Source: Argopecten irradians
Lineage: Eukaryota > Mollusca > Bivalvia > Pectinida > Pectinidae
Direction of reading: 5' to 3'
DNA length: 64,000 nucleotides
Assembly: GCF_041381155.1 (NCBI RefSeq)
Contig: NC_091136.1
Location: 50,768,284 to 50,832,283 of the forward strand
Shown piece after piece: positions 25,328 through 37,635 of this stretch (the stretch's first letter is position 1; each line of letters opens with the position of its first letter). The notes under the pieces were generated by a model. It ran no database searches and was not told the origin of the DNA. It worked only from the letters and a program-made list of their open reading frames with translations. Both the position numbers and the translations under genes were made by a program.

Positions 25328-27039
25328 CGACACGAACACGATATCAGAAAACTAAGTGCTATTTCGTACATTTGCTCTATGAAAGACTAAATGAAAGAAA
25401 CTATACAGATCCGTAGATATGTTTGAATGTATGCTACAAGATTGACACAATTAGGTATCGATTATCCATCGTATTTTACTCTATGAACTTTATTCATGCT
25501 CATTCCATACGGATATAATGTTTGTCACTTCATATATATTACATTATACTACCTCTGATCGATATTTCAATCCCGTTATAGTGGTGGTTGATACGTTCTC
25601 TTGACGGGTTATTGTTCACATGTGAAATAACTTGGCGGTGTTTATTACAATTTCAGATTGTTTAGATTATTACATGACAAAATATTCGTATTTCTTTATA
25701 GCTTCTATTTTTATACGACATTCATCATTGCACGTGCGATTTCAACTTTAATTTAAAAAGTCTTTGAGATTCCAGAGTTGTTATCAAAGAAAGAATTGAA
25801 CATTATAATTGTTTGCTGTTTATATATGATGTTATGAACATCAGCAACCGGAGTGTTTTGTCAATAAACCGAGAATCTGTTCATATGATGTTATATAATG
25901 AATTGATATGACCCTTTACCTTATTTGTCTCTGTATTACTTTAGTACCAGATTACGATATACACTGGTCCCTCTTGTCAGTTGTAAAGAAAACTCTTTAA
26001 AAAATATTATATCTAGATATCTTCCGTGTGCGAATATCTAATTCAATTTTCTAAAAATCTTCGAATGCACATCTTAGACTTCTTTGGAGTGTATTATAAA
26101 TTTCTGCATTATATGAACATATGGGTATTTTTCATAATTTTATAAATGATGAAATCAGTTTCAGCCATCTGGATTGGACAATCTAAATATTAATTTTTAT
26201 TTGAAAAATACTTTGCATGATAAATAGAAGCGTTTGTCTTCATTTTTTAAAAATGTTATGCATGATTTAAATAATACATGTTTACACATTCAATTAATGT
26301 ATTTTGTTATTTTTCCCATTTTTCACAAAAATGGTTGACTTGATTGAAAGCAATATATGTTTGTGTGTATATGTGTGTGTGGGAGGGCATCATTATGATT
26401 ACTTAAGGACGGAAGCAATAGCATACATACACATAACTCGTACCCGTTTCCATCTCAATACTCTCCAGAACGTGTGTTCCATAGTAAAAACAACTACACT
26501 TAAAATAAAACAAAACACGCAATTTTTATTAAACATAACGCCAGCCTTTCCTCAAAGATTTGCGTATTATTTTACTGATTCACTATGTTCCAGTCTCCTT
26601 AACGGTTAAATCCCATGTATAGCATATGACGAAGTTAAAGTTAAGAAATTGAAAACTGCTCTTCCTATAAGTCTATGAACTTATCATGAAAAAGCTAATA
26701 TAATTTCGTCCAAATTGAATTTAAATATTTGAGGTGACAGCACTAGCCAAAGTCAGATGAACACCAGATTTAATATAGATATGATCAGAAGTGGTAACTA
26801 TTCAGATTTCAGATTTTATTCCCCTCTTAGACATACAAATATGTAACAGGAAGTCACTATACATAATATAGACATGTATGTATAAAGGTCACATAGCGTG
26901 ACAGTGCATTACAAAATGTGTTTGTGATGTACATGCTCAATCAATAGTTTTTTACAATTTTTTTTTCAAAAGTTTACATATATTTGTCAGAACTGTTATG
27001 TTACATATAATAATAAACAGGCCTTTCATTTTGATAACA
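25328..27039. other. Gene 1 3' flank
   Basis: It contains a candidate poly(A) signal and a short GT-rich run near 26360-26395. The 101-codon frame at 26304-26609 shows no recognisable domain and is probably chance. Confidence 0.55.
25863..25868 (+). terminator. Candidate polyadenylation signal for gene 1
   Basis: AATAAA lies 536 bases after the TGA, the first clear hexamer I noticed downstream on this strand. The surrounding DNA is AT-rich, so chance occurrence is quite possible. Confidence 0.35.
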
Positions 27040-29260
27040 CTATGATTTCTATAATAGTAACTTGGTTTATACATTTCTCTCAAACATTTCACCATTTCAT
27101 TACTGCATTGAAACAAATAATGGTGTTCGTTTCCAATACCAGTAAAACATAGATTACAAGTTTTATTTACTTCAAGGGTCCCAATCTATCTTCCAGTTTC
27201 TATATGAAAGTACATGTTCGAGGTTCTGAATTTTATGATAATATGCATATCTGTTGGCTTTAATTTTACAAGATATTTTTCAAATTTCAAAATTACTTTT
27301 AAAAATAGAATAATTGCGACCTGTTGATGAATTCTCTATATCATTAAATCTTTTTTGTACAAATTGATCTTGTAATATTTGTTTTACGATATATTTTAAA
27401 TATTCTCTATTATATGTACATACATTCTGGTAGTCCCATATATAATTCAAACCAGTTTCTTCAAAAATATTTTTAACATAATGCAACTAATTGAATTCCA
27501 TAATATTATTTGTTTGCAAGTTTAACATCAAGTGATATACAGTACTTGAAAGATTATCAGTAGCAATCAACTTGTGCCAAAACATAATAACTCTGTTTTT
27601 AACCTATGTATAGTGAGGGAATCTCCCTAATTCACCATATATCATGTAATTACACGTACTTTTCCTAACACCGAGTATACGTTTACAAAACTGTAAATGA
27701 AACTTTTCTACAGCTGTACTTCCATACTTCTAAGTACAATAATATTGGTAAAACAAGAGAATCGTACACTTTTAACTAGAGGTCGATAGGAAGAGGAATG
27801 TTTCATATTTTCTTGTAAACAACAAACATAGCTTTTCTTGACTATTCTAACAGTTTCAATTTCATCTTATGAAAACTCCCATTATTATTTACAAATACTC
27901 CTAGATATGAAAACGAATCTGCAATTTCTATCTCTTCGTTAAAACGAGGATGAGTTCGAGACTTTTGAAAAACTTTAGAACAATTTTTGTCTTATTTGCG
28001 CTTACTTCAAGTTTCAAATTTTCACAATACATTTTATTTATTTAATCAGGGCTGATTGTACATTGTTAGCTGATTCAGACATTCGAACTGTATCATCTGC
28101 ATAAAGAATTACAATTAGTTTTATAAACATTCCAATAGTATTACCTAAATCTTTTATATTCTTCAAACATTTGATACCATGCTCTTTCAATATTGTAAAA
28201 AATAGCGAATAAGAAAGGTGACAAATCTTCTCCTTGCTTTAAACCTACGTTGCAAGTACATCATTTCCATTTCTGACACAAGATTTTATTTTTTCATATA
28301 AATTGATTATTGAATTAAACATTTTCCTTCTTATATTACTTCTTTAAGCTTTTTGCCATAAACCGAGTCTCCAAACTGAATCAAATGCTTTTCTAAAATC
28401 AGCAATTGAACAAAACAATTTTTACCAAGCGAAAAATAGATAGAGGTTAGAGCATGGAGAATATTTAGAATGTTTTTCCTGAATCCTGCCTAGGCAGAAG
28501 TTATCAAATTTATTTCATCAGCCATTTTGTTTAGCCTACAGTTCAATATGGATGTAAAAACTTTACCGAGACAAGAAACAAGACTTATTGTTTTATAATG
28601 ATCGAAGTTGTTAGGGTCCTTTACGCTTATATATAGGTTTTATAACCCCCTTTGTCCATGAGCTTGGAGTTAGACCCGTATCAAATATGATATTAAATAT
28701 TTTACAATATATAATAGCTTAAGAATTCCTGCGGTGGATTCATTTAGAATTCCATCATGACCTGGAGCCTTGTCATTACTCAAACCGGAAATAGACCAAA
28801 ATATTTCATCCTCAGTAATTTCGTTACTTAATATATCATTTAATACCCCATCAACAATTTCGCCATGAAAGCTATTATTAGAGTTATCTCCCTTGTTTAT
28901 TTTTTTAAATATCAATAATATGTGTTTTACTAGTTCCGTCAATTTTATTGAGAATAATCCAAAATGTTATGGGCTCTGAAAAATATGCTTCGCCGAGTTT
29001 TTTTAATAATATGCCCAAATCATTTAAAACATCTATTTCAGAAACGGCGACAAACTCATTCGGCTTTACTACTAACCTGTCCAAATTTCATTTGATATCT
29101 TGAACATTACGAAACGCATCTTCTTCGATATGATTCATGAGTCATTGATTTTTCATTATTCCATTTTATATAATTATTTACTGAAGTGTTCTCTATATCA
29201 TCTCTGTTAGTTCTAGCTATATCCATTTTGCACGAGACATAAAATTCGAGTCTACAGCAT
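27040..29260 (-). pseudogene. Decayed LINE with recognisable reverse-transcriptase core
   Basis: Minus-strand motifs appear in the correct order but in several frames. LNDLGILLKKLGEAYFSEP is near 29000. LSNDKAPGHDGILNE is near 28750 (open stretch 28942-28670). SSWTKGVIKPIYKRKG lies just after it, then a frame change to HYKTISLVSCLGKVFTSIL and an internal TAG near 28490. GLKQGEDLSPFLFAIF is near 28220, the catalytic box YADD is at 28092-28103, and an open stretch covers 27486-27280. Near 27170 is CNLCFTGIGNEHHYLFQC, a zinc-ribbon-like end. Many stops and shifts make it a pseudogene. No endonuclease domain was recognised upstream of 29260. Confidence 0.8.
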
Positions 29261-29320
29261 TTACATAATATTTGTTTTCAAGTTCGCTGGCCAGTGCGAT
29301 TTCCTGGTAGGGTAGTTACT

Positions 29321-29606
29321 GTGAACAGGTTGATGGTCTGGTGGGTATTTTTGTGAACAGGATAATAGTCTGGTGGGTATTTTTGTGAACAGGTTGATGG
29401 TCTGGTGGGTATTTTTTGCGAACAGGATGATAGTCTGGTGGGTATTTTTGTGAACAGTTTAATGGTCTTGTGGGTGTTTTTGTGAACAGGATGACATTCT
29501 GGTTGGTATTTTGTCAACAGATGATAGTCTGGTGGGTATTTCTGTGAACAGGATGATAGTCTGGTGGGTATTTTTGTGAACAGGATGATAGTCTGGTGGG
29601 TATTTT
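29321..29606 (+). repeat. Minisatellite, 32-bp unit, about 9 copies
   Basis: The unit is GTGAACAGGATGATAGTCTG followed by GTGGGTATTTTT. Nine consecutive copies run with small differences, including one 31-base and one 33-base unit. The open frame across it on the minus strand is a product of the repeat, not a gene. It lies just upstream of the 5' limit of the LINE remnant. Confidence 0.9.
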
Positions 29607-29673
29607 CATATCCGAATTCCCAACACAACAGAAAACCGGTCGGGTTTATATGGTACAGGCAAATTACAAACAT

Positions 29674-30893
29674 CTTCTAACCCAATTGGGTATGGGTTAC
29701 TTTGGAAACTATTTATGTTTTATGCGTTGAATTCATCAAACAGGTTAAATATAGTATGCCAAAGAGGAATTAAGATGTAAATTAAGAAAACTCAAGTTCA
29801 AGGATATACATAGACATAAGTGGAATTTTTGAAGATGCAAAATGTGTGTATTGAAAGGGAAATAACTCTTTGAAAGTAAAATGTCAGAAAATTCATTTTA
29901 TATCATAGGCCTATAGCGGTTTTCCTCACATGTAAACTAATCACATAATTAAATCAAAGTACTGAAAGTACTGAGAGCTTAAGGCAAGTGAAGAAATTTA
30001 ATTTGCAGGTATTCAGACGAGTAGACATAAAAACAAGTGTTAGCTTCCCAAAAAGCTAAGAAGGCTACCATACAGTATTGTTTATTAGGAAGCAATGATA
30101 AGAAAGCTTGACAAATTGTTCTTTTCACAGTTACCTAGGGTAGCTGCCATAGTTCTTATTCTCATTTTTGAATAATGATAATTCAAATGCTTTCACATTC
30201 AATGTAAAAGATTATCAACTTCATGATATTCATGAAAGGGCCACTAAGCTACCTTTCCGAAACAAAACAAAATAAAAATCTTTTTATAACAATTATAATA
30301 TAATAAATTGAAGTTTTGCCGTGTCGCGCAGAAATGGTCAACTAACCCATTGTATTATGACGACGCCAGGAACATGATACAACCTGCGATATGAAACTTA
30401 ACCTTTTATTTATTTCAATAAAGTTGTTCATAATGTGAAGAGGGCCTTTTCCTTATGCTAACAAGTTTTCCGTCAAATATACACTATACTGATATACATT
30501 TACATGTACTTGGACAAGTTGGTGAAATACATAGTATACAAGCATAACTTTACTTTAGCGCATACAGTTCCACAAATATCCCCTTAGTAAAGCCTAACTT
30601 TGTTTCAGCATCTCCCATGTACGGACAGTTTTTACAAGTAGGTCATGACCATCTAGCGTACAGTACAAGTTAGGCTATATCTAATTGCTCCACGCGCTCC
30701 CGGCAATGTTTCTATTCAGTACGTGTAGCGACGTCTTATGTGATTTCTGAGAATAATGTCCAACAACCAGAAAAAAACATTCAGACTTCTCTGGGTTTAT
30801 CTAATGATAATTTGTTTGCAATGATTTCTCCACTGGTACCCCTTACACACATGATATCTTCAACAACAAGTAACCAATTTCTTGTTTGCCCTG
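29674..30893. other. Intergenic DNA, nothing recognised
   Basis: AT-rich with no convincing coding signal. It lies between the minisatellite and the SINE-like unit. Confidence 0.55.
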
Positions 30894-31425
30894 CAGGTAG
30901 GGCGTTAGAATTGTACCTGCTGCCCTTATTGCATGATTGTAAAAGGCGACTAAATTTAGGATCTTATCTTTTCTATTCTTCCTAACTTACTTTATCTTTC
31001 CTAATGCCTCCATTGGCACCGCCTCACTTTTGGCCTTAAGACGAGCGTTCGCCCCTGTGAGGAAGGCTCTGGGTTCTGTCCCCTGGCCGAGACAGACCAA
31101 AGTCTATAAAAGTTGTAGTTTCTGCTCCTGCTTAGCGTTCAGCATAAGGGGAGTGGGACGACTGGTTTGCCCGTTGTCAGTATAATGTGACCGAGTAGGG
31201 AGTGTTGTTTGGTGTCTTCAGTTGCATGCTTCAGTGATATAGCACTATAAAAAGGGCAAAAAGGGCAACAGTTCCACTATACAAGAAGACACAACATGAA
31301 TTTACTGCAGTCTCCCAAAACACGCACCTCGCACAACATTCACGCAACACACCGCATACATAGGAGGCCGTCCTTTCATGACCATAGCTGTTAATAGGAC
31401 GTTAATTAATCAAACAAACAACACA
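30894..31425 (+). mobile_element. SINE-like retroposon with tRNA-type B-box and short-repeat tail
   Basis: This roughly 530-bp unit has a more GC-rich composition than its surroundings. It starts at CTGCAGGTAGGGCGTTAGAA and contains a B-box-like GGGTTCTGTCCCC near 31072. It ends in TTAATTAATCAAACAAACAA, the short tandem tail expected for a retroposed SINE. It closely resembles a repeat I recognise from bivalve genomic sequence, but no family name can be assigned without a search. The boundaries are approximate. Confidence 0.6.
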
Positions 31426-32431
31426 CGTAAATCATTTGGGAAAGCCAATCAAAGTGCAGTGATAGGGAAGGCCACGCGCCCTGCGCCATACGCGCATTTG
31501 TTGGATAAATGACGCTTAAAAAACATACTTAGACATTTTGATTGATCATCGGTAAGATATTATGGTTTTTGAGACGGACCCCGGTTTCTAAACACGATGA
31601 TGTAAGGTCTTTTTTTATTGGTTCCTTACCCGCTGATTTGTCAAATGTATACAGAGGTTACATGTATATGACGCGTGTTACAAACCACTAATGCATTGAA
31701 ATATCTAGTTTTGTTTATCGTTTTATTAAGTAAATGTAACTATATATCGTGTTCTGCCTTCGAGTGTAAGCGATTTTCATCTAAATAAGCGACTTGTCAC
31801 GTGACACTCAGCAATGGTATAAGCGGTCCGATGTAAACAAAGATGTCATAACGCAAAATCTAATACTGTTCAGGGAGTTCCCTGCGTTGAAACCTAGATG
31901 TAAATCTGATACTGTACTTGCTGGTCGAAATCATCTATGAGAGATAATTTCCATTCTTTTCACTCAACAGCTTAAAAGCGACAGAGACAATTTCTTTAGC
32001 ATCCCCCCGATGTGGTCGATCACATTCACGTAACTTTATCTGAAGAACACCTGAACAAGTCAACCACGTGCATTACGCTAGTAATCTCCAACATCCCTTC
32101 CGTATTTGGAGACGGAAACAGTAAAATTCGTAAGCGTTCATTTCGTTTTGTTTCTACATTAAATAAATTGGTCTTTGGGTCGGTATATGAACTACACACT
32201 CTTATGTTTCTGATTTTGTATTTGACTCAAACAATGACGCATGAAGTAACTAGGTAACATGTCTGTGTATTTCTGCTAACATACATATAATCAATGTTTT
32301 GTTTTACAACAAAGAAAAAAAAAGTTTAATATTACTTCAAATTTTGAAGCAGTTTCTGGTTAAATTATCAGTTAACAAATTCATCTGCTAGCATTATTTT
32401 CTTATTTGCTGAATCAACAGTACACTGACTA
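31426..32431. other. Intergenic DNA, nothing coding recognised
   Basis: It contains a TCACGTGA palindrome near 31797. The 81-codon frame at 32012-32257 has no family features. Confidence 0.5.
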
Positions 32432-32553
32432 TAGTCCGCTAAACCTGCCTATATTATTAGGCTTTTTTAATTTTTTTTTTTTTTTGCCTAATATATATAT
32501 TAGGCAAAAAAAAAATAAAAAAGCCTAATAATATAGGCAGGTTTAGCGGACTA
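32432..32553. mobile_element. Palindromic foldback element, copy B
   Basis: This is a near-perfect palindrome of about 120 bases. AGTCCGCTAAACCTGCCTAT runs into an A/T-rich arm, with a nested GCCTAATA...TATTAGGC centre, and returns as ATAGGCAGGTTTAGCGGACT. It is flanked by TACACTGACTA and TACACGGACTA, 10 of 11 identical, consistent with a target-site duplication. It has no coding capacity, so it is a non-autonomous foldback/MITE-type element. Confidence 0.8.
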
Positions 32554-33456
32554 CACGGACTAATGAGTGACTAATAAAACATTGATGCTACATGCTGATG
32601 TTAATTTTTTGTTTTCGCCTCAATGTCCCTAGAAAATGTTGTTTTGGCGCATTGTCTGATCAAATGTCCCATCGAAATTTTATTTCAAGGGGACATACAA
32701 TGTAGTCGCATAGTAACAAATCTCCTTCCCTATCACTGAAGGGAACTGTGTTTAATTATGTTTATTCAAAAATACTTGAATAAAATAACATAGCATAACA
32801 TAACAAAACATTATTTTTATCTTACTCTTTAGTGATACATGTCCATCTGAACGTATGCATTTTGATATGTTTTTACATACCGTAAATCTGTTCAATTGCA
32901 AATTTACTTGAAACCTGCAGTCCGCTAATTATGTCATGTTCATCATTAGATGTTTTGCAAAACTACGGTCAATTAGACAGAATTGTAACCCTAGATCTGA
33001 CGACAAAGTTGTCTAGAGCTTCATATATCTGCCATAGCAGCTAGTCAATATATGCCCGGTATTATTTCACTATACTTCTTGATAATCTCAATTCTTCAAC
33101 ATTTTGAGTCTGCTGTGGATGACTAGCAAATATTGGGCCCTGTTATTTTAGAACATAATAAAATATGCAATAATTTCAATAAAAAGTTATAGAGTCTTCT
33201 AACATAAACTTAAAGAATTTTGTTAAGTTCAAGTCAGTTGTGGAGTCTTGTATACAAGTAATTTGAGTTAATATGTTAGCATCATTTTTAATCTTTTTAT
33301 TTTTAATTTTTATCAATATTTTAAGCTCATGTTTCCAGTTTTTAAATCAGAGATAATAATTGTCTTAATAAAATCTAGCCTTATTAGTAATTACACTTGT
33401 CCCTTAAACTTCATATATACACATGTATATTATGTACAAATGTATTGTGTATGCAT

Positions 33457-33603
33457 GATTGTGTAACAGGAGAGATGAAAATGTAGCGGCAAGACCGGGA
33501 TTCGAACCCGGGACCCTCAGAACACTAGCCGAGTGCTCTACCGACTGAGCTACCTAGTCTCCGATGATCGACCCAGTCCAATCTCGCTACACTCCTCCCT
33601 CCT
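33457..33603 (-). mobile_element. tRNA-like SINE unit, copy 1
   Basis: The minus strand carries a D-arm/A-box (GTAGCTCAGTCGGTAGAGCA) and a T-arm/B-box (GGGTTCGAATCCC) within 33486-33563. This is not a functional tRNA: the putative acceptor halves do not pair and the anticodon loop has eight bases. The unit is bounded by TGTAGCGAG and GCCGCTACA, short inverted termini. A second copy follows in the same orientation about 210 bases to the right. It is most likely a tRNA-derived retroposon. Confidence 0.7.
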
Positions 33604-33671
33604 TTCTCGAAGTCTTCGTCCTCGAAGACATACGAGAATCTTCCAAATACCACTTTAGTTAGGGCGCCAAT

Positions 33672-33805
33672 TTTGTAACAGGAGAGGAGAAATGTAGCGG
33701 CCAGACCGGGATTCAAATCCGGGACTCAGAACACTAGCCTAGTGCTCTACCGACTGATGAGCTACCTGGTCACCGATGATCGACCCAGTTTAATCCCGCT
33801 ACAAT
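33672..33805 (-). mobile_element. tRNA-like SINE unit, copy 2
   Basis: This is a diverged repeat of copy 1. It has the same outer GTAACAGGAGAG and TGTAGCGG borders, the same GATCATCGG leader and the same A-box and B-box regions at 33697-33773. It carries an insertion in the D-arm (GCTCATCAGTCGG) and lacks several bases before the B-box. These changes rule out a working tRNA gene. Confidence 0.68.
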
Positions 33806-33814
33806 TGTATCTCT

Positions 33815-33920
33815 ATATTGATTAGCTACTGTCGTGAAGTAAAAGATATCACCTTCTGACTGACTTTCAGTCAAAAGGTGATATCTTTTCCGCTACAACA
33901 GTAGCTATATATTAATTGAT
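33815..33920. repeat. Hairpin-forming inverted repeat next to the tRNA-like units
   Basis: AAAAGATATCACCTT (33841-33855) pairs exactly with AAGGTGATATCTTTT (33875-33889), and the loop contains a smaller TGACT/AGTCA pair. Outside it, AGCTACTGT and ACAGTAGCT also pair. CCGCTACA, the terminus of the tRNA-like unit, recurs at 33891. Confidence 0.75.
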
Positions 33921-34274
33921 TACTTCAATATGCTCATTCATTGTCATGTATGTTACACACTATACAAAATCCTACATACCGTTATGTTTTGTGATGTGAC
34001 ACTCCATTACCACGGTATCCATATGGACAATTTGGCAAATTAAATCTGTTACACCTACTGAATTAAATGCATTAAATTGTATGTCATAAAATTAGAAAAT
34101 AATGCTAGCAGTTAATTTTTGATAACTTCGAATTTGAAAAGGAAACTGCTCCAAAATATAAAGTAATGTTTTTGTTCTTGTAATAAAATAAAACATCTAT
34201 ATCACATACGTTAGCAGAAATACACAGAGACACGTAAGTTCACTTCAATTGTAATTTATTTACTGTAGACAGGT

Positions 34275-34394
34275 TAGTCCGCTAAACCTGCCTATATCAT
34301 TAGGCTTTTTTTTTATTTTTTTATTTTTTTTTGCCTAATATATATTAGGCAAAAAAATAATAATAATAATAATATAGGCAGGTTTAGCAGACTG
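34275..34394. mobile_element. Palindromic foldback element, copy C, with exact flanking repeat
   Basis: It has the same 20-base left end as copy B and the matching right end with one change (GCAGACT for GCGGACT). The centre is T/A-rich with an AAT microsatellite in the right arm. The 13-base sequence ACTGTAGACAGGT occurs at 34262-34274 and again at 34391-34403. At least ten of these bases lie outside the element and look like a target-site duplication. Confidence 0.8.
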
Positions 34395-34403
34395 TAGACA
34401 GGT

Positions 34404-37400
34404 AAAAGCAAAACGAAATGAAAACTTACGATTTTTGCTGCTTCTGTGTCCAAATACGAATGGAATGTTGCAGGCCTTGATTATTGCCACACGGGTCGTG
34501 TTGGGGAAGTACCCGAGTACCCGTCAAAATACACATAGGAAACATGTGCAGGCTACCCGGCCGGGCATCCGTCAAAATAGGAAACATACTGATACTGAGT
34601 GTTAGATGTCTATGTAAACGTAAAATTCAGTAACAAGAAGTACAAAATAGCACTCATTTGTTCTATTTTACTCACAAAGGATGACACTTCATTTGCTAAC
34701 GACATGTTCACAAGCAACATTGTTGCAATTCTTATTTCCCATGATCGGAGAAGTGATCATGAATGGCGCACATGTTTACTTTCACTATCGGTATGCTGTA
34801 TATGATAACACCAGAGGCTATCCGAATGAAGACTACGTCACTCTTTTGTACTTCCTGTTGCGCATGTGCGGTAAACAACATTTGTCACGGACATTCTGGG
34901 CTCTGTCAGCTTGTTACATTACGATTGTATGATGTAACCGATTGATATTAAATTGATATACCAATGCCATTTGCAGTATTGGAGAATAAATCTCTCACAT
35001 TTTATTATGATTACATTGAAATTTGCTCCATCTGCAGATCGCCCCAAACAATATCGGTAAATTGTACCACTAAGCTAACTCACGAAGTTGATACGTTCAC
35101 ATAGGAATACGTTCACATACTGTAGGAATACATGTCGAGTATCTAGGTACGGATTGGATACTTAAATTCGGTTACACGGGGACAAAATTTAGAACCCATA
35201 CCAACCCTACTTATACATACTTAATTCCTGTCAATTCCTTTATTTAGTGTTATCTAAACTAGAAGTTCATCCTATATGCAAATGATTGGCGAGAATTAAA
35301 GTCATCGATCGCTATCATTCATGCAAATTATTCTCATTATTTTCCATTAATAGACAATGATATTATGGCTTTGGACACATTTTTGAAACTATAACACTTA
35401 AGGAAATACTACAGATTTTTTTTCATGCAATCATAATTACACCATGACAGCATATTTGCTTTAGAAAGCGGATTTTTTGAACCTGAGGTGTAGTACTTTT
35501 TCACGCTAGGTGGTGTCGTAGTCGAAAAGGCATTTCCGGTCTCGCAGGCAATCACAATACGCTGTAAGGCTATATAGCCTTAAGCGTAAAAATTACCAGT
35601 ACCATAAAACAACTAAACTTATATCTATAAAATTATATCATGTATTTACAGTGGCATTTGTCAACTGCAGCGCACATGGGTTTTTTTAACTAGTCGTTAT
35701 TTTTAGCGCTGGGATTGCATCATTTTATTTCGGTAGTCTAAAATACAAGAATGTATTTTGTTACGAATTGGTGAATTAGGGTGCTATCAGAATTTTCAAA
35801 AATAGAAAATATCAGTGAGCTTATCCGTAATTTTCTATAAGCCTCATAACTGTATACAGAAATGCCAAAAAATGCAACGTGACATCATTTGATTTGCTCT
35901 TCTAATAACCTGAAGAAAGCACTAATAATTCAGAGTTTCCTTGATTTCGCACATGGTTATTCCTGTGAAGGTGCCGCTGTGGCCGAGTGGTTTATAATGT
36001 ATTTGTGATCATTACAATGTACCACTAGAACTTTACCTGTTGGTGAGGTGACATTTTATATATAAACATTTCAAGAATAGAAAACGTAGTACATATACAC
36101 GTAAACATCAAGTAACTGAACTCAAACCCAATTTGAAAATGTAATTATAATCATAACTATAACGTGATCATTTTAGATGGATAGGGTAATGAATGGACAA
36201 TTCAGTCTAAGAGAACATTAAAAATTGAACATATATCGGGAAAAAATACCCAGTTCTAATGGAAATTAGATCAGTCGGTTTTACTGTGATATGCCTGAAA
36301 AGCCCATGGTGGTGACATGTGTGTGAAATGTTCAAACTCGCTCGCTGTCCGCCATTACACACTGATGTCGAACTTCTTGTATGCCGAACCCTGTCCCTTG
36401 CTCGTAGAGTAATGCAACTTTTATCTAAAACTGCTCAGATCGCTCTGACAGTAGTGTGTTTACCTTATTAGGTGAATTGTCTTGCCTAAAAAGTCATTTT
36501 ATCACCTTCTCAGTGGTTATGTAGTTCATTTGTTTAACGTGCGTGACTTTGGCTCGGGTATGGCTACAGCGTCCATATTGTACCTGCTTAATCGCATTGA
36601 TCAACGATTTGATATTTCAGCGATATTAATTAAAATACTTAACAATGTCGTGGAATTGGTCAATGTTTTACGTTATATGTTTCATAAGAAATTTAGAACA
36701 ATACATTTATGCTATATTTTGCTTCTTGGTTATGTAAAAGAATTAGCCTGAGTGAATTGTCTCTTTACAAGGGATTTATTAAAGTTTAAGAGTTATTCCC
36801 CTTCCATCATATTTCCATGCTGTCCTCATTTTGTACATTGTAAATGCTACTACAATATACGAGTCAATTATTATGTCCGATGTATTGTTTTAATATTCAA
36901 ATAAACATCACAATATTGTCGATTCAATTAACGCTTTAATGATTCATGAATGTTACACATTAGTTCATCTTACTGATGTAGTGAATACAGTAAATAGATA
37001 CAAAATGTATGAGGTCTTTGAATTACATTAACACGTTAAAACATGCTTCACACACGTGAAGCGATTATTCTCTTTCTCTAACCTTTTTCTACAGTATATA
37101 TTCGAAATTGTTTCCAGAATTTTACATTTTCGCTTTTTTAAAAGTATTATATTTTAAGTAAATACGTGTAAAAGATGTAAATAAAGGTTATCATATATTT
37201 TGAATTATTTGTATTTTTTATACATCCCGATATTCCAAACGTCTGGTAGTATTTGCTTGTTATTTCGTTCTGAATATATATGCATTATTGCAAAACCAGC
37301 CGTCTCAAACAACGAAGTGACGTCACTGGTAATCAAGGGATTTCGGCAGTTTGTCACATCCAGCCATTGTACATGTAGACAATGGATACCACGATTCCAT

Positions 37401-37635
37401 GATGATATGTCGTCTTAGTGATTCTGTGTCGAGAACACCATTACACTGACGACACGTCCACTGTGTATGGATCCGATGCTGCTGAGAGATCACTATTCAC
37501 ATCAATTATAAATTATATATGGTGTTGATTTGTTTCCTTTATGCATGGAAGCACAAGGGCACTTCTCTTCCAAGACTGTCACTTGGAAGAGTATAACAAC
37601 ATTTTCTAAAATAATTTAGCACATATAAATCTACG
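34404..37635. other. Convergent intergenic region, gene 2 3' side
   Basis: Near 34510-34590 a short direct duplication (CCGTCAAAATA...GGAAACAT) occurs twice. A tRNA-5'-like GCCGCTGTGGCCGAGTGGTT lies near 35971 without the rest of a tRNA. A TGACGTCA is at 37318-37325. Short open frames show no domains. Confidence 0.5.

Noticed and set aside
29278..29673. 131-codon minus-strand open frame rich in KNTHQ repeats
   Set aside because: It is produced entirely by the 32-bp minisatellite.
33486..33563. Minus-strand tRNA gene with good A- and B-boxes
   Set aside because: The acceptor strands do not pair and the anticodon loop has eight bases. A diverged neighbouring copy carries an insertion in the D-arm, so a tRNA-derived repeat is the better call.
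33525..33716. 63-codon open frame on the minus strand
   Set aside because: It spans the tRNA-like repeat and its spacer, so it is repeat-derived rather than a gene.
35971..35991. tRNA-Leu/Ser-like 5' end (GCCGCTGTGGCCGAGTGGTT)
   Set aside because: No anticodon arm or T-arm follows in the next 80 bases; it is only a fragment or chance match.
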